From Chrysochromulina parva (lineage: Eukaryota > Haptophyta > Prymnesiales > Chrysochromulinaceae), in assembly GCA_002887195.1 (NCBI GenBank), contig PJAB01001127.1:1-17018 (forward strand): a DNA stretch of 17,018 nucleotides, given 5' to 3'. A program made the position numbers and the translations under genes. Position 1 is the first letter of the stretch, and the number at the start of each line of letters is the position of its first letter. The notes under the pieces are model-generated. The model ran no database searches, was not told the origin of the DNA, and saw only the letters and a program-made list of their open reading frames with translations. Shown here in pieces: positions 8,245 through 16,177 of the stretch.

Positions 8245-8829
8245 ATGGGGAAGAAAGATAAGGCTGTCGTGGCCGAGCCCGCTGCCAAGGTGGACTCGCC
8301 AATCGTCAAGAAGCCTAAGCTCACCAAGGAGGAGAAGGAGGCCAAGGAAGCTAAGAAGTCCGCCAAAGCGGCCAAAGCTGAGGGTGTGCGCGAGTCACCT
8401 CGACTTGCAGCAGCCAAGGCAGCGGCAGAGGCAGTCCCTGAGGCCGCGCTCGAGGACGTCGATGAAGAGGCGGAGGAGGCTGCAACCGACGGCTTCAAGG
8501 TTCACAAGTACACCCCGCCAGCGGCCCCAGAGGACGAGACTCTGCAATGCCGCGACTGCGGTGGCGACTTCATCTTCACTGTTGGTGAGCAAGAGTTTTT
8601 CAAGTCCAAAGGCTTCGAGAACAAGAAGACCCGCTGCGCCGATTGCACGGCGGCGAAGAAATCGCGCTTCGGCGAAGAGGGCGGCGGTGGCGGCAAAGGC
8701 AAAGGCAAAGGGGGCGGCAAGGGGAAGGGCAAGGGCAAGGGTGATGGCGGTGGTAGTGGCGGCGGCGTCTGCTACGCATTCCAGAAGGGCGAGTGCACGC
8801 GAGGCGCAGCCTGCCGTTTCTCGCACTAA
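8245..8829 (+). CDS. Zinc-ribbon (zf-trcl type) plus CCCH zinc-finger protein
   Basis: 194 residues from the ATG at 8245, which sits in a good start context (CAAGATGG); the frame stays open upstream to 8131 but that part looks untranslated. Residues 20-60 are Lys/Ala-rich and 66-80 acidic. Residues 101-140 form a zinc ribbon, CRDCGGDFIFTVGEQEFF then CADC, closely resembling the bacterial/plastid zf-trcl family. A Gly/Lys linker (146-172) of GKGKGKGGGKGKGKGKG type leads to a C-terminal CCCH finger, C-X7-C-X5-C-X3-H, residues 176-194, ending exactly at the last His. CCCH fingers usually bind single-stranded RNA, so an RNA-binding role is likely. The function of the ribbon is not established. 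Confidence 0.85.
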   Translation: MGKKDKAVVAEPAAKVDSPIVKKPKLTKEEKEAKEAKKSAKAAKAEGVRESPRLAAAKAAAEAVPEAALEDVDEEAEEAATDGFKVHKYTPPAAPEDETLQCRDCGGDFIFTVGEQEFFKSKGFENKKTRCADCTAAKKSRFGEEGGGGGKGKGKGGGKGKGKGKGDGGGSGGGVCYAFQKGECTRGAACRFSH

Positions 8830-9234
8830 CTTGCCACGATCAAGGGGTGCGACGAACCACCTTAAGCCTGCACCTGCACCTGGCAGTCTCACGCTCGTGG
8901 TCTTTGAGGTCGTGTCCTCGCGTGTCGTGTGCTCGTTCTCCGCTCGCATCGAAGGGCGGAACAAGGTGACAGGATGACCAGACTGTCGCATCGAGTCCGG
9001 CCGCGCGGTGTGCATGTGGTGACGCGGTTTGCCGCATGGTAAGTGTGTGGGTATGCGTCGGGTATAAACTTTTTCGTTTTTACTAGGTTTGGTACCGTGA
9101 CTGTCGCGCGGCCTTCCTAACCGAACCCGCGCCCCCGGGGGTCCCGCTCTAGGGCGCGTGACGAATGGCGACTTGCTGGAGGTTCTTGCAGTCCACGCGG
9201 ATCTCGCTCTCTTCATTGATTCTGCCGTGATGTC
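8830..9234. other. Convergent 3' intergenic region
   Basis: This lies between the 3' ends of the zinc-finger gene (plus) and the second ATPase gene (minus), so it should contain both 3' UTRs. I see no domain-bearing frame. A TATAAA on the plus strand at 9063-9068 has no supported plus-strand gene downstream. No clear polyadenylation signal of a known type stands out. Confidence 0.5.
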
Positions 9235-11475
9235 TCACGCCGCCTTCCTGCGCCCTGGGCTGCGTCCCGGGCTGTACGGGTGCTGCGACTCGGCGGTGTC
9301 ACCACGCATTGGCGGTAGCGGCGTCATCGCGGCGGCGGCGAGCTCGTCCTCGTCGCGCTCAAAGTCTACCATGGGCGTGGGCGGGTATGAACCAAGCTCG
9401 GGAGCATACGATGGCGAGAGGCCGCCCGAACTGAGGCGGCGCGCCGTTAGCGAGGCCTTGCTGAGCCAGTCTAACCTGCTGCCTCGCAACCGCCGGCGGA
9501 GCCCCTGCCAGCCGCTGCCCAACGAGCTTGTGGTGCCCGCGGCAGCGCCCTCTTCTCTGGCATGCTTGGAAGGCTGGATTAGGTTCGTGCGGATGTGCTC
9601 AGCTTTGGTCGCCTCCTCGGGCGTGTCGCGGTAACGCATGAGGAACCCCTGGAACACCGAGACGCCGATCGAGGCATGGTCACCCGCCACCTCGCGCAGC
9701 GACACCTCAAACTGGCCGTACGACGTCTCGGCCGTTGGCCCGTAGAAGTTGAGCCACATGCGCTGGCGCACGGCCTCGGAAGTGCTCGGGAACTCGATCT
9801 CGCGTCCCTGCTCGCGGATGAGACGCTTGAGCGCCGGCTCGAGCATCTCGATCGTATTGGTCGTGAAGATGATGATGCGCCCATTAGGCGCCTTCTCGTC
9901 CTCGGCAGTCAGCAGCTCGACAAACTCCTTGGCCGTGACCGGCAAATGGGAATGAGGGTCCATTTCCATTTGCCTGTAGTGCCGATCGCCCCTACCGCCG
10001 CCCCTACCGCCCCAACCACCGCTTGCGTTCGCATCACGCTTCGCGTTCGCATCGCACTTCGCGAAGCACGACTCAGCGTCTTCGATGGCGACCACGCACG
10101 GCATTTTGGCGGTCGCTTTGAGCGCGGAGCGACAGAGCTCTCGCGTGATGTCGCCATCGCTTAGCTGGAGCACGTAGAGCGGGAGCGAGTGGTGCACGGC
10201 AAGTGCCTGCAGGAAGGACGACTTGCCGTTGCCAGGCGGTCCCCACAGCAAGTAGATGCGCTGGTACCAAAATGAACGCGTCATGTACCATGCACGCTTG
10301 CGCAGGAAGTCGTCGATATCGTCGAGCAGCGAGGCTGCGGTCGGCGGTAGGAAGACAGTTTCGAGTTTTCGCGGCGGCGCATAGACCGTTTCCCAACAGA
10401 GCCAGCTGGAAGCGCCATAGGACGAGCGGCCGCGTTTTGGCTCGATTGGTGCCAACTGCCGTGTGGATCTTCCTAACATACTGTCTCTAAGAAAGTCTCC
10501 GTCAATCTCGGTGAGCTTGAGCACCTCGCACGAGCGGCCGCGCCGCTTGTGCGCCAGCACGCGCGCATCCTCGAGCACGCGCGGCAGCAGCGACTCATTC
10601 CACGCAAACGTAGAGAGGATGACTGCGCCTTGGCTGTACGAAGACTCGTCCTCCGATCCCAGATGGTATAGATCGGCCGCGCTGCCTCGACGGCCACCCG
10701 CACCACGCTCGTCACGCTCATCGTGCCCCAAGCCGCGGCCATCAAAGCTCCCGCCACCAAAGTGGCCATCAAAGCGTCTCCCGCCGCCGCCAGCGGCGTA
10801 CTGATCGCGGCCATCAAAGCGCCCGCCGGTGACGCGCGCGGCAATCGTCTCCATGCTTTGCACCAGCTGCTTGGGGAGCGCGTGCTTGAGGCGGTCGACA
10901 AAGGACGCCGGGCTCGTCGATTCACGGACCCACACGAGAGGCAACCGGAACAAAGGAACGCCCTCGACGAAGATGACTGAGGAGGCGCCGTCCGCGGGCA
11001 GCACAGTCGCCGTCTTGATCGGCACGCCGTCGTCCTGCGCGTTCAGCTCGTACGAGCCGTCCGCCTCCTCGTTGCACAGCGTGGAGGCGTCGATGGAGGT
11101 GCACACTTGGAGCTCGGGCATCGGAAAAAGCCACCGTATGGGCGATCGCGCTTCCAGCGCACGAAAGGCTGCATACTTCTTCACGGCTTCGGCCAGCTCG
11201 TCCCCCTCCTGACGAACACGCTGTGAGGAGCCGCTTGTCGTGCTTTCGGCATCGTCGGCGCCACCGACGACAATCTGCACAAAGAACATGCCCTGCATGA
11301 AGTATTGCACTTTGGACACCAACCAGCTGCATATGAAAAAGACGCCAGAGAGAGCCAGTACTTTGATGTCTGGCATCGTGCTCATCAGCTGCATGAAGGT
11401 GCGCGCAACGACTCCTGAGGTCATCGGGATGAACTCATCCGGCGGCGTCTCGGGTGCGGCGTAGAAGAAGTTCAT
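9235..11475 (-). CDS. Second BCS1-like AAA ATPase
   Basis: A 746-residue intronless frame. One hydrophobic segment near 37-53 (VLALSGVFFICSWLV) suggests a BCS1-style single N-terminal membrane anchor, followed by a divergent N-terminal domain with an Arg/Gly/Asp-rich insertion (about 217-264, RFDG repeats). The stretch LLPRVLEDARVLAHKRRG (297-313) and KLETVFLPP (370-378) match the end of the BCS1 N domain. Walker A is GPPGNGKSS (412-420), Walker B VVAIEDAE (461-468), sensor 1 FTTN (537-540). A Gly/Arg insertion sits at 486-497. Where BCS1 proteins have PALIRPGRVD, this has PALKRLIREQGREIEF, so the arginine finger is not obvious. The C-terminal SVFQGFLMRYRDTPEEA fits the BCS1 helical lid. It is probably a membrane-bound ring ATPase; mitochondrial location is known for classical BCS1 but not shown here. 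Confidence 0.85.
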   Translation of the reverse strand: MNFFYAAPETPPDEFIPMTSGVVARTFMQLMSTMPDIKVLALSGVFFICSWLVSKVQYFMQGMFFVQIVVGGADDAESTTSGSSQRVRQEGDELAEAVKKYAAFRALEARSPIRWLFPMPELQVCTSIDASTLCNEEADGSYELNAQDDGVPIKTATVLPADGASSVIFVEGVPLFRLPLVWVRESTSPASFVDRLKHALPKQLVQSMETIAARVTGGRFDGRDQYAAGGGGRRFDGHFGGGSFDGRGLGHDERDERGAGGRRGSAADLYHLGSEDESSYSQGAVILSTFAWNESLLPRVLEDARVLAHKRRGRSCEVLKLTEIDGDFLRDSMLGRSTRQLAPIEPKRGRSSYGASSWLCWETVYAPPRKLETVFLPPTAASLLDDIDDFLRKRAWYMTRSFWYQRIYLLWGPPGNGKSSFLQALAVHHSLPLYVLQLSDGDITRELCRSALKATAKMPCVVAIEDAESCFAKCDANAKRDANASGGWGGRGGGRGDRHYRQMEMDPHSHLPVTAKEFVELLTAEDEKAPNGRIIIFTTNTIEMLEPALKRLIREQGREIEFPSTSEAVRQRMWLNFYGPTAETSYGQFEVSLREVAGDHASIGVSVFQGFLMRYRDTPEEATKAEHIRTNLIQPSKHAREEGAAAGTTSSLGSGWQGLRRRLRGSRLDWLSKASLTARRLSSGGLSPSYAPELGSYPPTPMVDFERDEDELAAAAMTPLPPMRGDTAESQHPYSPGRSPGRRKAA

Positions 11476-11676
11476 CTCGTTCCACGATACGATTGTGTGT
11501 GAACGTGAATGTGTGAACGTGAATGTGTGAACGAATGTGCGTCCGTTCTAACGCACAGGAAATCGAAACACGGACGTTCACAGCTGCAGTGTAGCAGTTT
11601 GACCTCACACCACGTCACATATTTTGAAGTGTGTGTGTGCCTAACGCCGATAGTGTTGCAGCTCGTGCGCGTCACG
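11476..11676. other. Short intergenic region with 14-bp tandem repeat
   Basis: The 5' flank of the second ATPase gene and 3' flank of the glycosyltransferase gene. A 14-bp unit (GTGTGAACGTGAAT) is repeated about 2.6 times at 11497-11533, only about 20-60 bp upstream of the ATPase start, so it would lie in its 5' leader or core promoter. Confidence 0.6.
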
Positions 11677-13083
11677 TCATGGCCAGCCTCCTTGCGAGCG
11701 CATGAGGGTCAACAGAGTCCGCTGGGCACCCGTTGGGAAGTCAAGCTCGCCAGTGTAGTGGAAGCCAAAGCGGAATTCTGCATGGTGCAGCCCTCGACGC
11801 ACGGCGAGGTTGCGGTAGCAGGGAAACGCCGCGGTGTACATCTCGAGCACTGCGTGCCCGTGCGGGCTGAATATAAGGTTCGATAGGCCCGCCCCGTGCA
11901 CACCAATCACCAGTCGAGCCGCAGGCGACGCAAAGAGCCTGACCTGGTCGAGCAGCGGCAGTGCTTCGAGTACGGCGACTGAGGAGCGCACACCGCGTCC
12001 TCTGAGGAAGGCGGTCGCGTTGCCAAAAAAGGAGGGCGCGAGGTGGCGACGGATTCGGTTGTGGCCGTCCCGTCGGATGAGGAGCACGCCGGCCTCGGCA
12101 GCCTCGCCGGCTGTGTGCGCCAGCATCAGAGGTATGCCCGCCGCAGCCCAGGCTCGCCGACGCAGCGCGTCGAACCACGCGCTCGGCTGGCGGCTCCAAT
12201 CGAAGACGAGTGGCTGGAACGAGATCAGCTTCCCGCGAGCCTCGCACAGATCTCTGCGGCTCGTCTTCAGATCGATGCGCAAACTATCCCGAGGAAAGAG
12301 AATGGCGGCGTGGGGCACCATCGACGCATTCGTGCCCGGGCGACGCGCCATTTTGGGGGGTAGCTGGGGTTGACCTTTCAATCGTTGTACGAGTGAGAAG
12401 GTACCGCGTAGGTGCCCCGGAAACCAGCCCGGCGCCGCCAGCACGGCAGACTCGCAGTGGTCGCGCGTCATTGCAAAGAGCAGCCGCGGTGCCAGGTCGA
12501 TGAGGAAGTGGTAGTACTCCCACGCGCTGCCGGCCACAGAGAGCGTACCCTCCACCTCTGTCTTGTAATGGCAGCGCGACGACGCGCCTGGCGACCGCGC
12601 CTCCTCGTCATAATGGCAGCTGCCCCAGCGCCCATGCGTTAGATTCGCCCTACCATGGTTGTCAGGAAAGACCGGAAGCTCACCGAGGCGCCGCCACGAA
12701 GCGTGGCGTGTTGAGTCGATGAGTGCACAGCCCTCGCAAATCGCGCAGTCGCCATCCTCGGCAAAGGAGTAGTGCGTGCACCTGTTTGAACTCAGGCACT
12801 CGGCCTCACACTCACGTCGGCTCTTTGCCAAGAAGGGCGTGCGGAGGGCTCTACCAGCGTCGAGGGCTCGAAACGTGCTGCTCAGCCCGTTGCGTCCTCG
12901 GTTGCAGCAGTGGCTTTGATCAGCCAGCCGACCAAAGCTGCTGAGCGCAGCACGATGCTGGCCATCGTCACGGTGCTGGCCGAGCTCGTCGCTGCGACGG
13001 ACAGTCGTCTTCGCTGGCCTGAACTCCAAGAGGCGCTGTGGTGTGAAGGGTGTGAAGGGTGTGAATGCTCCTGGTCGAACCAT
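11677..13083 (-). CDS. GT61-family glycosyltransferase with PAN/apple-like N-terminal module
   Basis: 468 residues in the open frame. Residues 186-204 (GSAWEYYHFLIDLAPRLLF) and 391-414 (LVIGVHGAGLSNLIFSPHG then AVLEM) are hallmark motifs of GT61 (DUF563) transferases, the family of EOGT, POMGNT2 and plant xylosyltransferases. These work in the ER/Golgi on glycoproteins or polysaccharides. Upstream, residues 84-122 hold a Cys-rich stretch (C92, C96, C102, C113, C116, C119) resembling a PAN/apple fold, a protein- or glycan-binding module. Residues 1-80 look non-native: TPFTPFTP comes from a 9-bp tandem repeat, and there is no signal anchor in this frame. A signal-anchor-like peptide starts at 12965 in another frame, so the annotated start is doubtful. 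The acceptor and donor sugar cannot be read from the sequence. Confidence 0.85.
   Translation of the reverse strand: MVRPGAFTPFTPFTPQRLLEFRPAKTTVRRSDELGQHRDDGQHRAALSSFGRLADQSHCCNRGRNGLSSTFRALDAGRALRTPFLAKSRRECEAECLSSNRCTHYSFAEDGDCAICEGCALIDSTRHASWRRLGELPVFPDNHGRANLTHGRWGSCHYDEEARSPGASSRCHYKTEVEGTLSVAGSAWEYYHFLIDLAPRLLFAMTRDHCESAVLAAPGWFPGHLRGTFSLVQRLKGQPQLPPKMARRPGTNASMVPHAAILFPRDSLRIDLKTSRRDLCEARGKLISFQPLVFDWSRQPSAWFDALRRRAWAAAGIPLMLAHTAGEAAEAGVLLIRRDGHNRIRRHLAPSFFGNATAFLRGRGVRSSVAVLEALPLLDQVRLFASPAARLVIGVHGAGLSNLIFSPHGHAVLEMYTAAFPCYRNLAVRRGLHHAEFRFGFHYTGELDFPTGAQRTLLTLMRSQGGWP
13041..13067. repeat. 9-bp tandem repeat, three copies
   Basis: Three copies of GTGTGAAGG (the last ending ATG), read on the minus strand as TPF TPF TP at the start of the glycosyltransferase frame. 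The repeat supports the view that this part may be untranslated leader. Confidence 0.85.
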
Positions 13084-13247
13084 TTACTAATCCTTCGACG
13101 TATCCTATAGAATGATTCCTAACCATCTTGTTGCACGCGCAAAATTCACTATACAGCGATCCACAGGAATCGTGGGACGCAACTGGGAGAATGTGTTCGA
13201 GGTTCGATTTCGTGTTCTTCGCACGTCCGCAGGCGCGCAGGGGGGCC

Positions 13248-14513
13248 TTACGTATACTGTTGCGGTTCGGCCTCGGCCTCGGCGGACGCTGCTGCTGGCC
13301 GATATCGCAGGGGTGCCCGGCGACCCTTGTTGAAGTCTGCTCCGCTGGACGGGATGACTGGCTCAGCGGCCACGTCTCGCAAAGCCGGTGGCGGCGGCTG
13401 CGGTGGCGCAAGGCACGGCTCCAGCTTCCGGAGCCCATTGGGAGGCGGTTGCGAGTGGAAGGCTTTGCGGATCTTGCGCATGGCACGCGCGGCGGGCGGC
13501 AGCTCATGGATGTCGAGCGCCTCCTCTCGCAAGAAGGCGGTGACAGCCTCCCACCCGGCGCGCTTGTGCCGCATCGCAAGCTCGAGCGGCGTCATCTGGA
13601 AGCGGTTTTGGGCATGTACGCTGGCTCCTTTCGCAACAAGCAGCCGTGTGATCGAGAGGTGACCATCGCGTGCAGCCAGGTGCAGGGCCGTGTCTTGGTA
13701 GTTGTTGGTCGCACTCACGTCGGCGCGCCAGTCGAGCAGCAACGAGACTGCCCCCACGTGCCCGCCCTCCACCGCTGCATGGACGGCTGTTGACCCGTCG
13801 TAGTCCTTGGCATTCAAGTCGCAAGCGCCGCTCTCGAGCACGCGGGCCAGATCCAACGTGTTGCCCAGCTCGGCGGCATCGTGCAGCACGGCCGCCGCCG
13901 GCCGCTCGCATGCGCGCTGCGCGAACGCCTCGCGCACTTCTGGCGCGAGCAGCGAGACGTGTGCCAGGAAGGCAGCCACCATGGTCCACTCGCGAGCAGT
14001 CGGGTCCTGGCAAGCGCATCGGCCCTTGTCAGCGCGTACTGCGTCATCCCATGGCGCGAGCCCAAGCGCATTCTTCGCTTGCACGTCGGCGCCTTTGGCT
14101 ATGAGCAGCCTCGTCGCAGCCAGCCGCCCGTTCAACGCGGCGTAGTGCAGAGGCGTGTCGTTCATATTTGCCAGGGCGTGCAACTCAGCACCATGCAAGA
14201 GCAACAATGCAATCGCCTCCGGACGGTCCATCTCGGCGGCGCAATGAAGCGGCGTGGCATTGTTGCCCGCGCGAGCGTTTACATCAGCCCTGCGGTCGAT
14301 CAGGAGCGTCATCGCATCGAGGTGGCCACCCTTGGCCGCGAGGTGGATGGGCGCGAAGCCAAATTGGAGTTGATCGATGGCAGCAGGGAATACATCGAGC
14401 ACTTGATCCAGCTGCAGCGTGTCGCCGCCCTTGGCAGCATCGTGGAGCAGGGCGCGACTCGGCGTACGAATAGGCACGCACGGAAGAAGCTCTGCCATGT
14501 AGACGGGCATCAA
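13248..14513 (-). CDS. Ankyrin-repeat protein with internally duplicated repeat block
   Basis: 421 residues; the start is at 14513 (MMPVY) or at the in-frame ATG at 14498 (MAELL). Two ankyrin blocks are visible: residues about 18-185 with five repeats and about 206-335 with four. Typical repeat cores include APIHLAAKGGHLDAMTLLI, TPLHYAALNGRLAATRLLI and TALHLAARDGHLSITRLLV. Each block opens with a LHDAA..G.TL.L..VL unit and closes with a W..V.AFL segment. The C terminus (350-421) is Pro/Ala-rich and probably disordered. It contains no membrane segment, kinase or ubiquitin-ligase domain, so it is likely a soluble scaffold; partners are unknown. It lies tandem with and upstream of the glycosyltransferase gene, with 164 bp between. 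Confidence 0.85.
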   Translation of the reverse strand: MMPVYMAELLPCVPIRTPSRALLHDAAKGGDTLQLDQVLDVFPAAIDQLQFGFAPIHLAAKGGHLDAMTLLIDRRADVNARAGNNATPLHCAAEMDRPEAIALLLLHGAELHALANMNDTPLHYAALNGRLAATRLLIAKGADVQAKNALGLAPWDDAVRADKGRCACQDPTAREWTMVAAFLAHVSLLAPEVREAFAQRACERPAAAVLHDAAELGNTLDLARVLESGACDLNAKDYDGSTAVHAAVEGGHVGAVSLLLDWRADVSATNNYQDTALHLAARDGHLSITRLLVAKGASVHAQNRFQMTPLELAMRHKRAGWEAVTAFLREEALDIHELPPAARAMRKIRKAFHSQPPPNGLRKLEPCLAPPQPPPPALRDVAAEPVIPSSGADFNKGRRAPLRYRPAAASAEAEAEPQQYT

Positions 14514-14911
14514 AACTTATGATTCCCGTTTCGCGGTCTCACCATAAAGAAGTAATTCATACTTGAACGGTTAAATGACACCGGGGGGAGCCGGGACACA
14601 CGGGACCGGTATCCGGATACTGGGCCGGCATCGATTGCATAGATGACCGTTTCGTTACATCAAGTCAAGTCAAGTCAAGTCAAGTCACATCACGAATCAC
14701 ACATCTCACGTACCGGTACTTTCTGTTCTCAGTACTAGAGAGTGCAGCGCCCCCGTTCGGCTGTTCGTTTGGTGACGGAAAAGATCCATACCGGTAATCA
14801 CTCAATCCGAGGAAACTTTTGCGATCCAAAAAAGCACGACGATGGGCCCACAGCACATGAGGTTTTATCCGGCCGACAACGAACCCGCGGGGTCAGCAGG
14901 AGCACACGCGC
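14514..14911. promoter_or_regulatory. Divergent intergenic region with TACCGGTA elements and repeats
   Basis: The 398 bp between the ankyrin gene (minus) and the tail-anchored protein gene (plus). It holds a 12-bp palindrome GTATCCGGATAC (14609-14620), five tandem CAAGT units (14661-14685), and TACCGGTA at 14711-14718 and 14789-14796. A G-rich motif CCGGGGGGAGCCGGGA begins at 14581 and has a close copy near 16138. No convincing TATA box. I infer promoter activity for both genes from position only. Confidence 0.45.
14661..14685. repeat. (CAAGT)5 pentanucleotide array
   Basis: Five perfect CAAGT units in noncoding DNA. The same pentanucleotide in reverse-complement form makes the array at 16196-16230, so the two arrays bracket the gene at 14912-15685 in inverted orientation. 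Confidence 0.95.
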
Positions 14912-15685
14912 ATGATCTACGGCATGCCGCCGCCGCCAAGAGGCCAAAGCAGTGATCGGTTACACGCACCACATCTTTCGGAGCCGCAGTCCACAAGCCG
15001 GCCACGAGTATCGTCGCAACGCCGCAGTCACAGACCAGCACAGCCGAAGACCAGCGGCATGATCTCTGGTCGGTGGGAACCTCAGGGCGGTAGCCCCCTT
15101 TCGTTTGCGAACTACCAGAATGAGTATTTCCACGCTGAAGCTATTATGCGGCGGCTGGCCTTCGATACCGCGCCGAGCCCTATCAAACACCCCGTGGCTC
15201 TGAGTGCCCGCAGCTACAGCAGGGCCTTCTTCTCTCCGCGCACCGGCGTCTTCTCACCACGCACACAAAACTTGCAGGCTCAGAAAGACTCCATCGTACT
15301 GTGCTTACACAAGTCGACGTCAGCAGGGCTTGAGAAACATGAGACGACGCTGAAAGCGAGGCAGGATGCCCTCGAGGACATGCGCAGGACAGCCAGGCTG
15401 GTCGCCGAGGGAAGGCACGAGTACGAGACGTACGTAGGATTCGAGGGAGATGAAGACAAGGCGACGCTGGTCACCGAGAGAAGCTGGCCGCCACTGCAAC
15501 CTCAGAGCGGCAACGATCCAACAGTCATTTATAGCGGCATCTTTGGCACTGAGCGGCAAGGCACTGCGTCCACCCTGTTGCTTGGAGCGTGTGGCGACGT
15601 GCTCCTTGCGCTGATGGCGCTTACGGCTGTCGTGCTCCTGGTTCTATTGGCCGGCGCGTTGCTTCATTTACTGTTGTTGCTGTAA
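14912..15685 (+). CDS. Unrecognised, probable tail-anchored membrane protein
   Basis: 257 residues with no family I recognise. The N-terminal 60 residues are Pro/Arg/Ser-rich and likely disordered. Residues 106-117 contain a doubled SPRTGVFSPRT motif, a possible proline-directed phosphorylation site pair. Residues 138-170 are charged and helical, a possible short coiled coil. Residues 221-257 form one long hydrophobic segment (GDVLLALMALTAVVLLVLLAG then LLHLLLLL) that ends at the stop codon, typical of a tail-anchored protein inserted after translation into ER, mitochondrial outer or organelle membrane. Some SNAREs have this layout, but no SNARE heptad core with a central Gln or Arg layer is evident. 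A second in-frame ATG is at residue 5. The coding call rests on length, the clean C-terminal anchor and its isolated position. Confidence 0.65.
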   Translation: MIYGMPPPPRGQSSDRLHAPHLSEPQSTSRPRVSSQRRSHRPAQPKTSGMISGRWEPQGGSPLSFANYQNEYFHAEAIMRRLAFDTAPSPIKHPVALSARSYSRAFFSPRTGVFSPRTQNLQAQKDSIVLCLHKSTSAGLEKHETTLKARQDALEDMRRTARLVAEGRHEYETYVGFEGDEDKATLVTERSWPPLQPQSGNDPTVIYSGIFGTERQGTASTLLLGACGDVLLALMALTAVVLLVLLAGALLHLLLLL

Positions 15686-16087
15686 CAAACACTCCCGAAG
15701 TCCCGAAGCGGATCATAGACTTACTCTTGATATAAAAATTAACGTACGCGTTACCTACGACATCGCCGCGGCGCCGCCGGCCCGGCCGGCGCAGCGGCAC
15801 AGGCCATCGAACACGCCACACCGGCCACGCCGCACGCACGCGTGTGGAGTGCTCACCGGAATTTTCCAAATGGCATTTTCACGAAACGCCCTCGTGTTAC
15901 GTGCTTACGTCGCTTCGCCACACTTCACGAGTTCCTCGCTGTCAGGCTCAGGGAATGCTCAGGGCATACATAGGGCATACACTGTTAGGTACCTCACCCC
16001 ATGAAGATGAAGATACCAGAAGATACACTTGTACATACCCAGGGTGAGCTGTGTGGCCCAGGGTTCGGTTCAAAAACACCGCGGAGT

Positions 16088-16107
16088 ATACAATTGATCA
16101 ATTGTAT
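16088..16107. repeat. 20-bp perfect palindrome
   Basis: The half-site ATACAATTGA is followed immediately by its exact reverse complement. It has no spacer and is AT-rich in otherwise GC-rich DNA, about 180 bp upstream of the first cathepsin C codons. It could be a dimeric factor site or chance. Confidence 0.9.
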
Positions 16108-16177
16108 GGAGAGTCTGGAACCGCCGGTAAGAAAACACCGAGGGGAGCCGGGATACTCAGTGCCGGGAGGAGAGGGA

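Noticed and set aside
9063..9068. Plus-strand TATAAA in the convergent region
   Set aside because: The only plus-strand frame downstream (9158-9634) is antisense to the second ATPase and has no domain.
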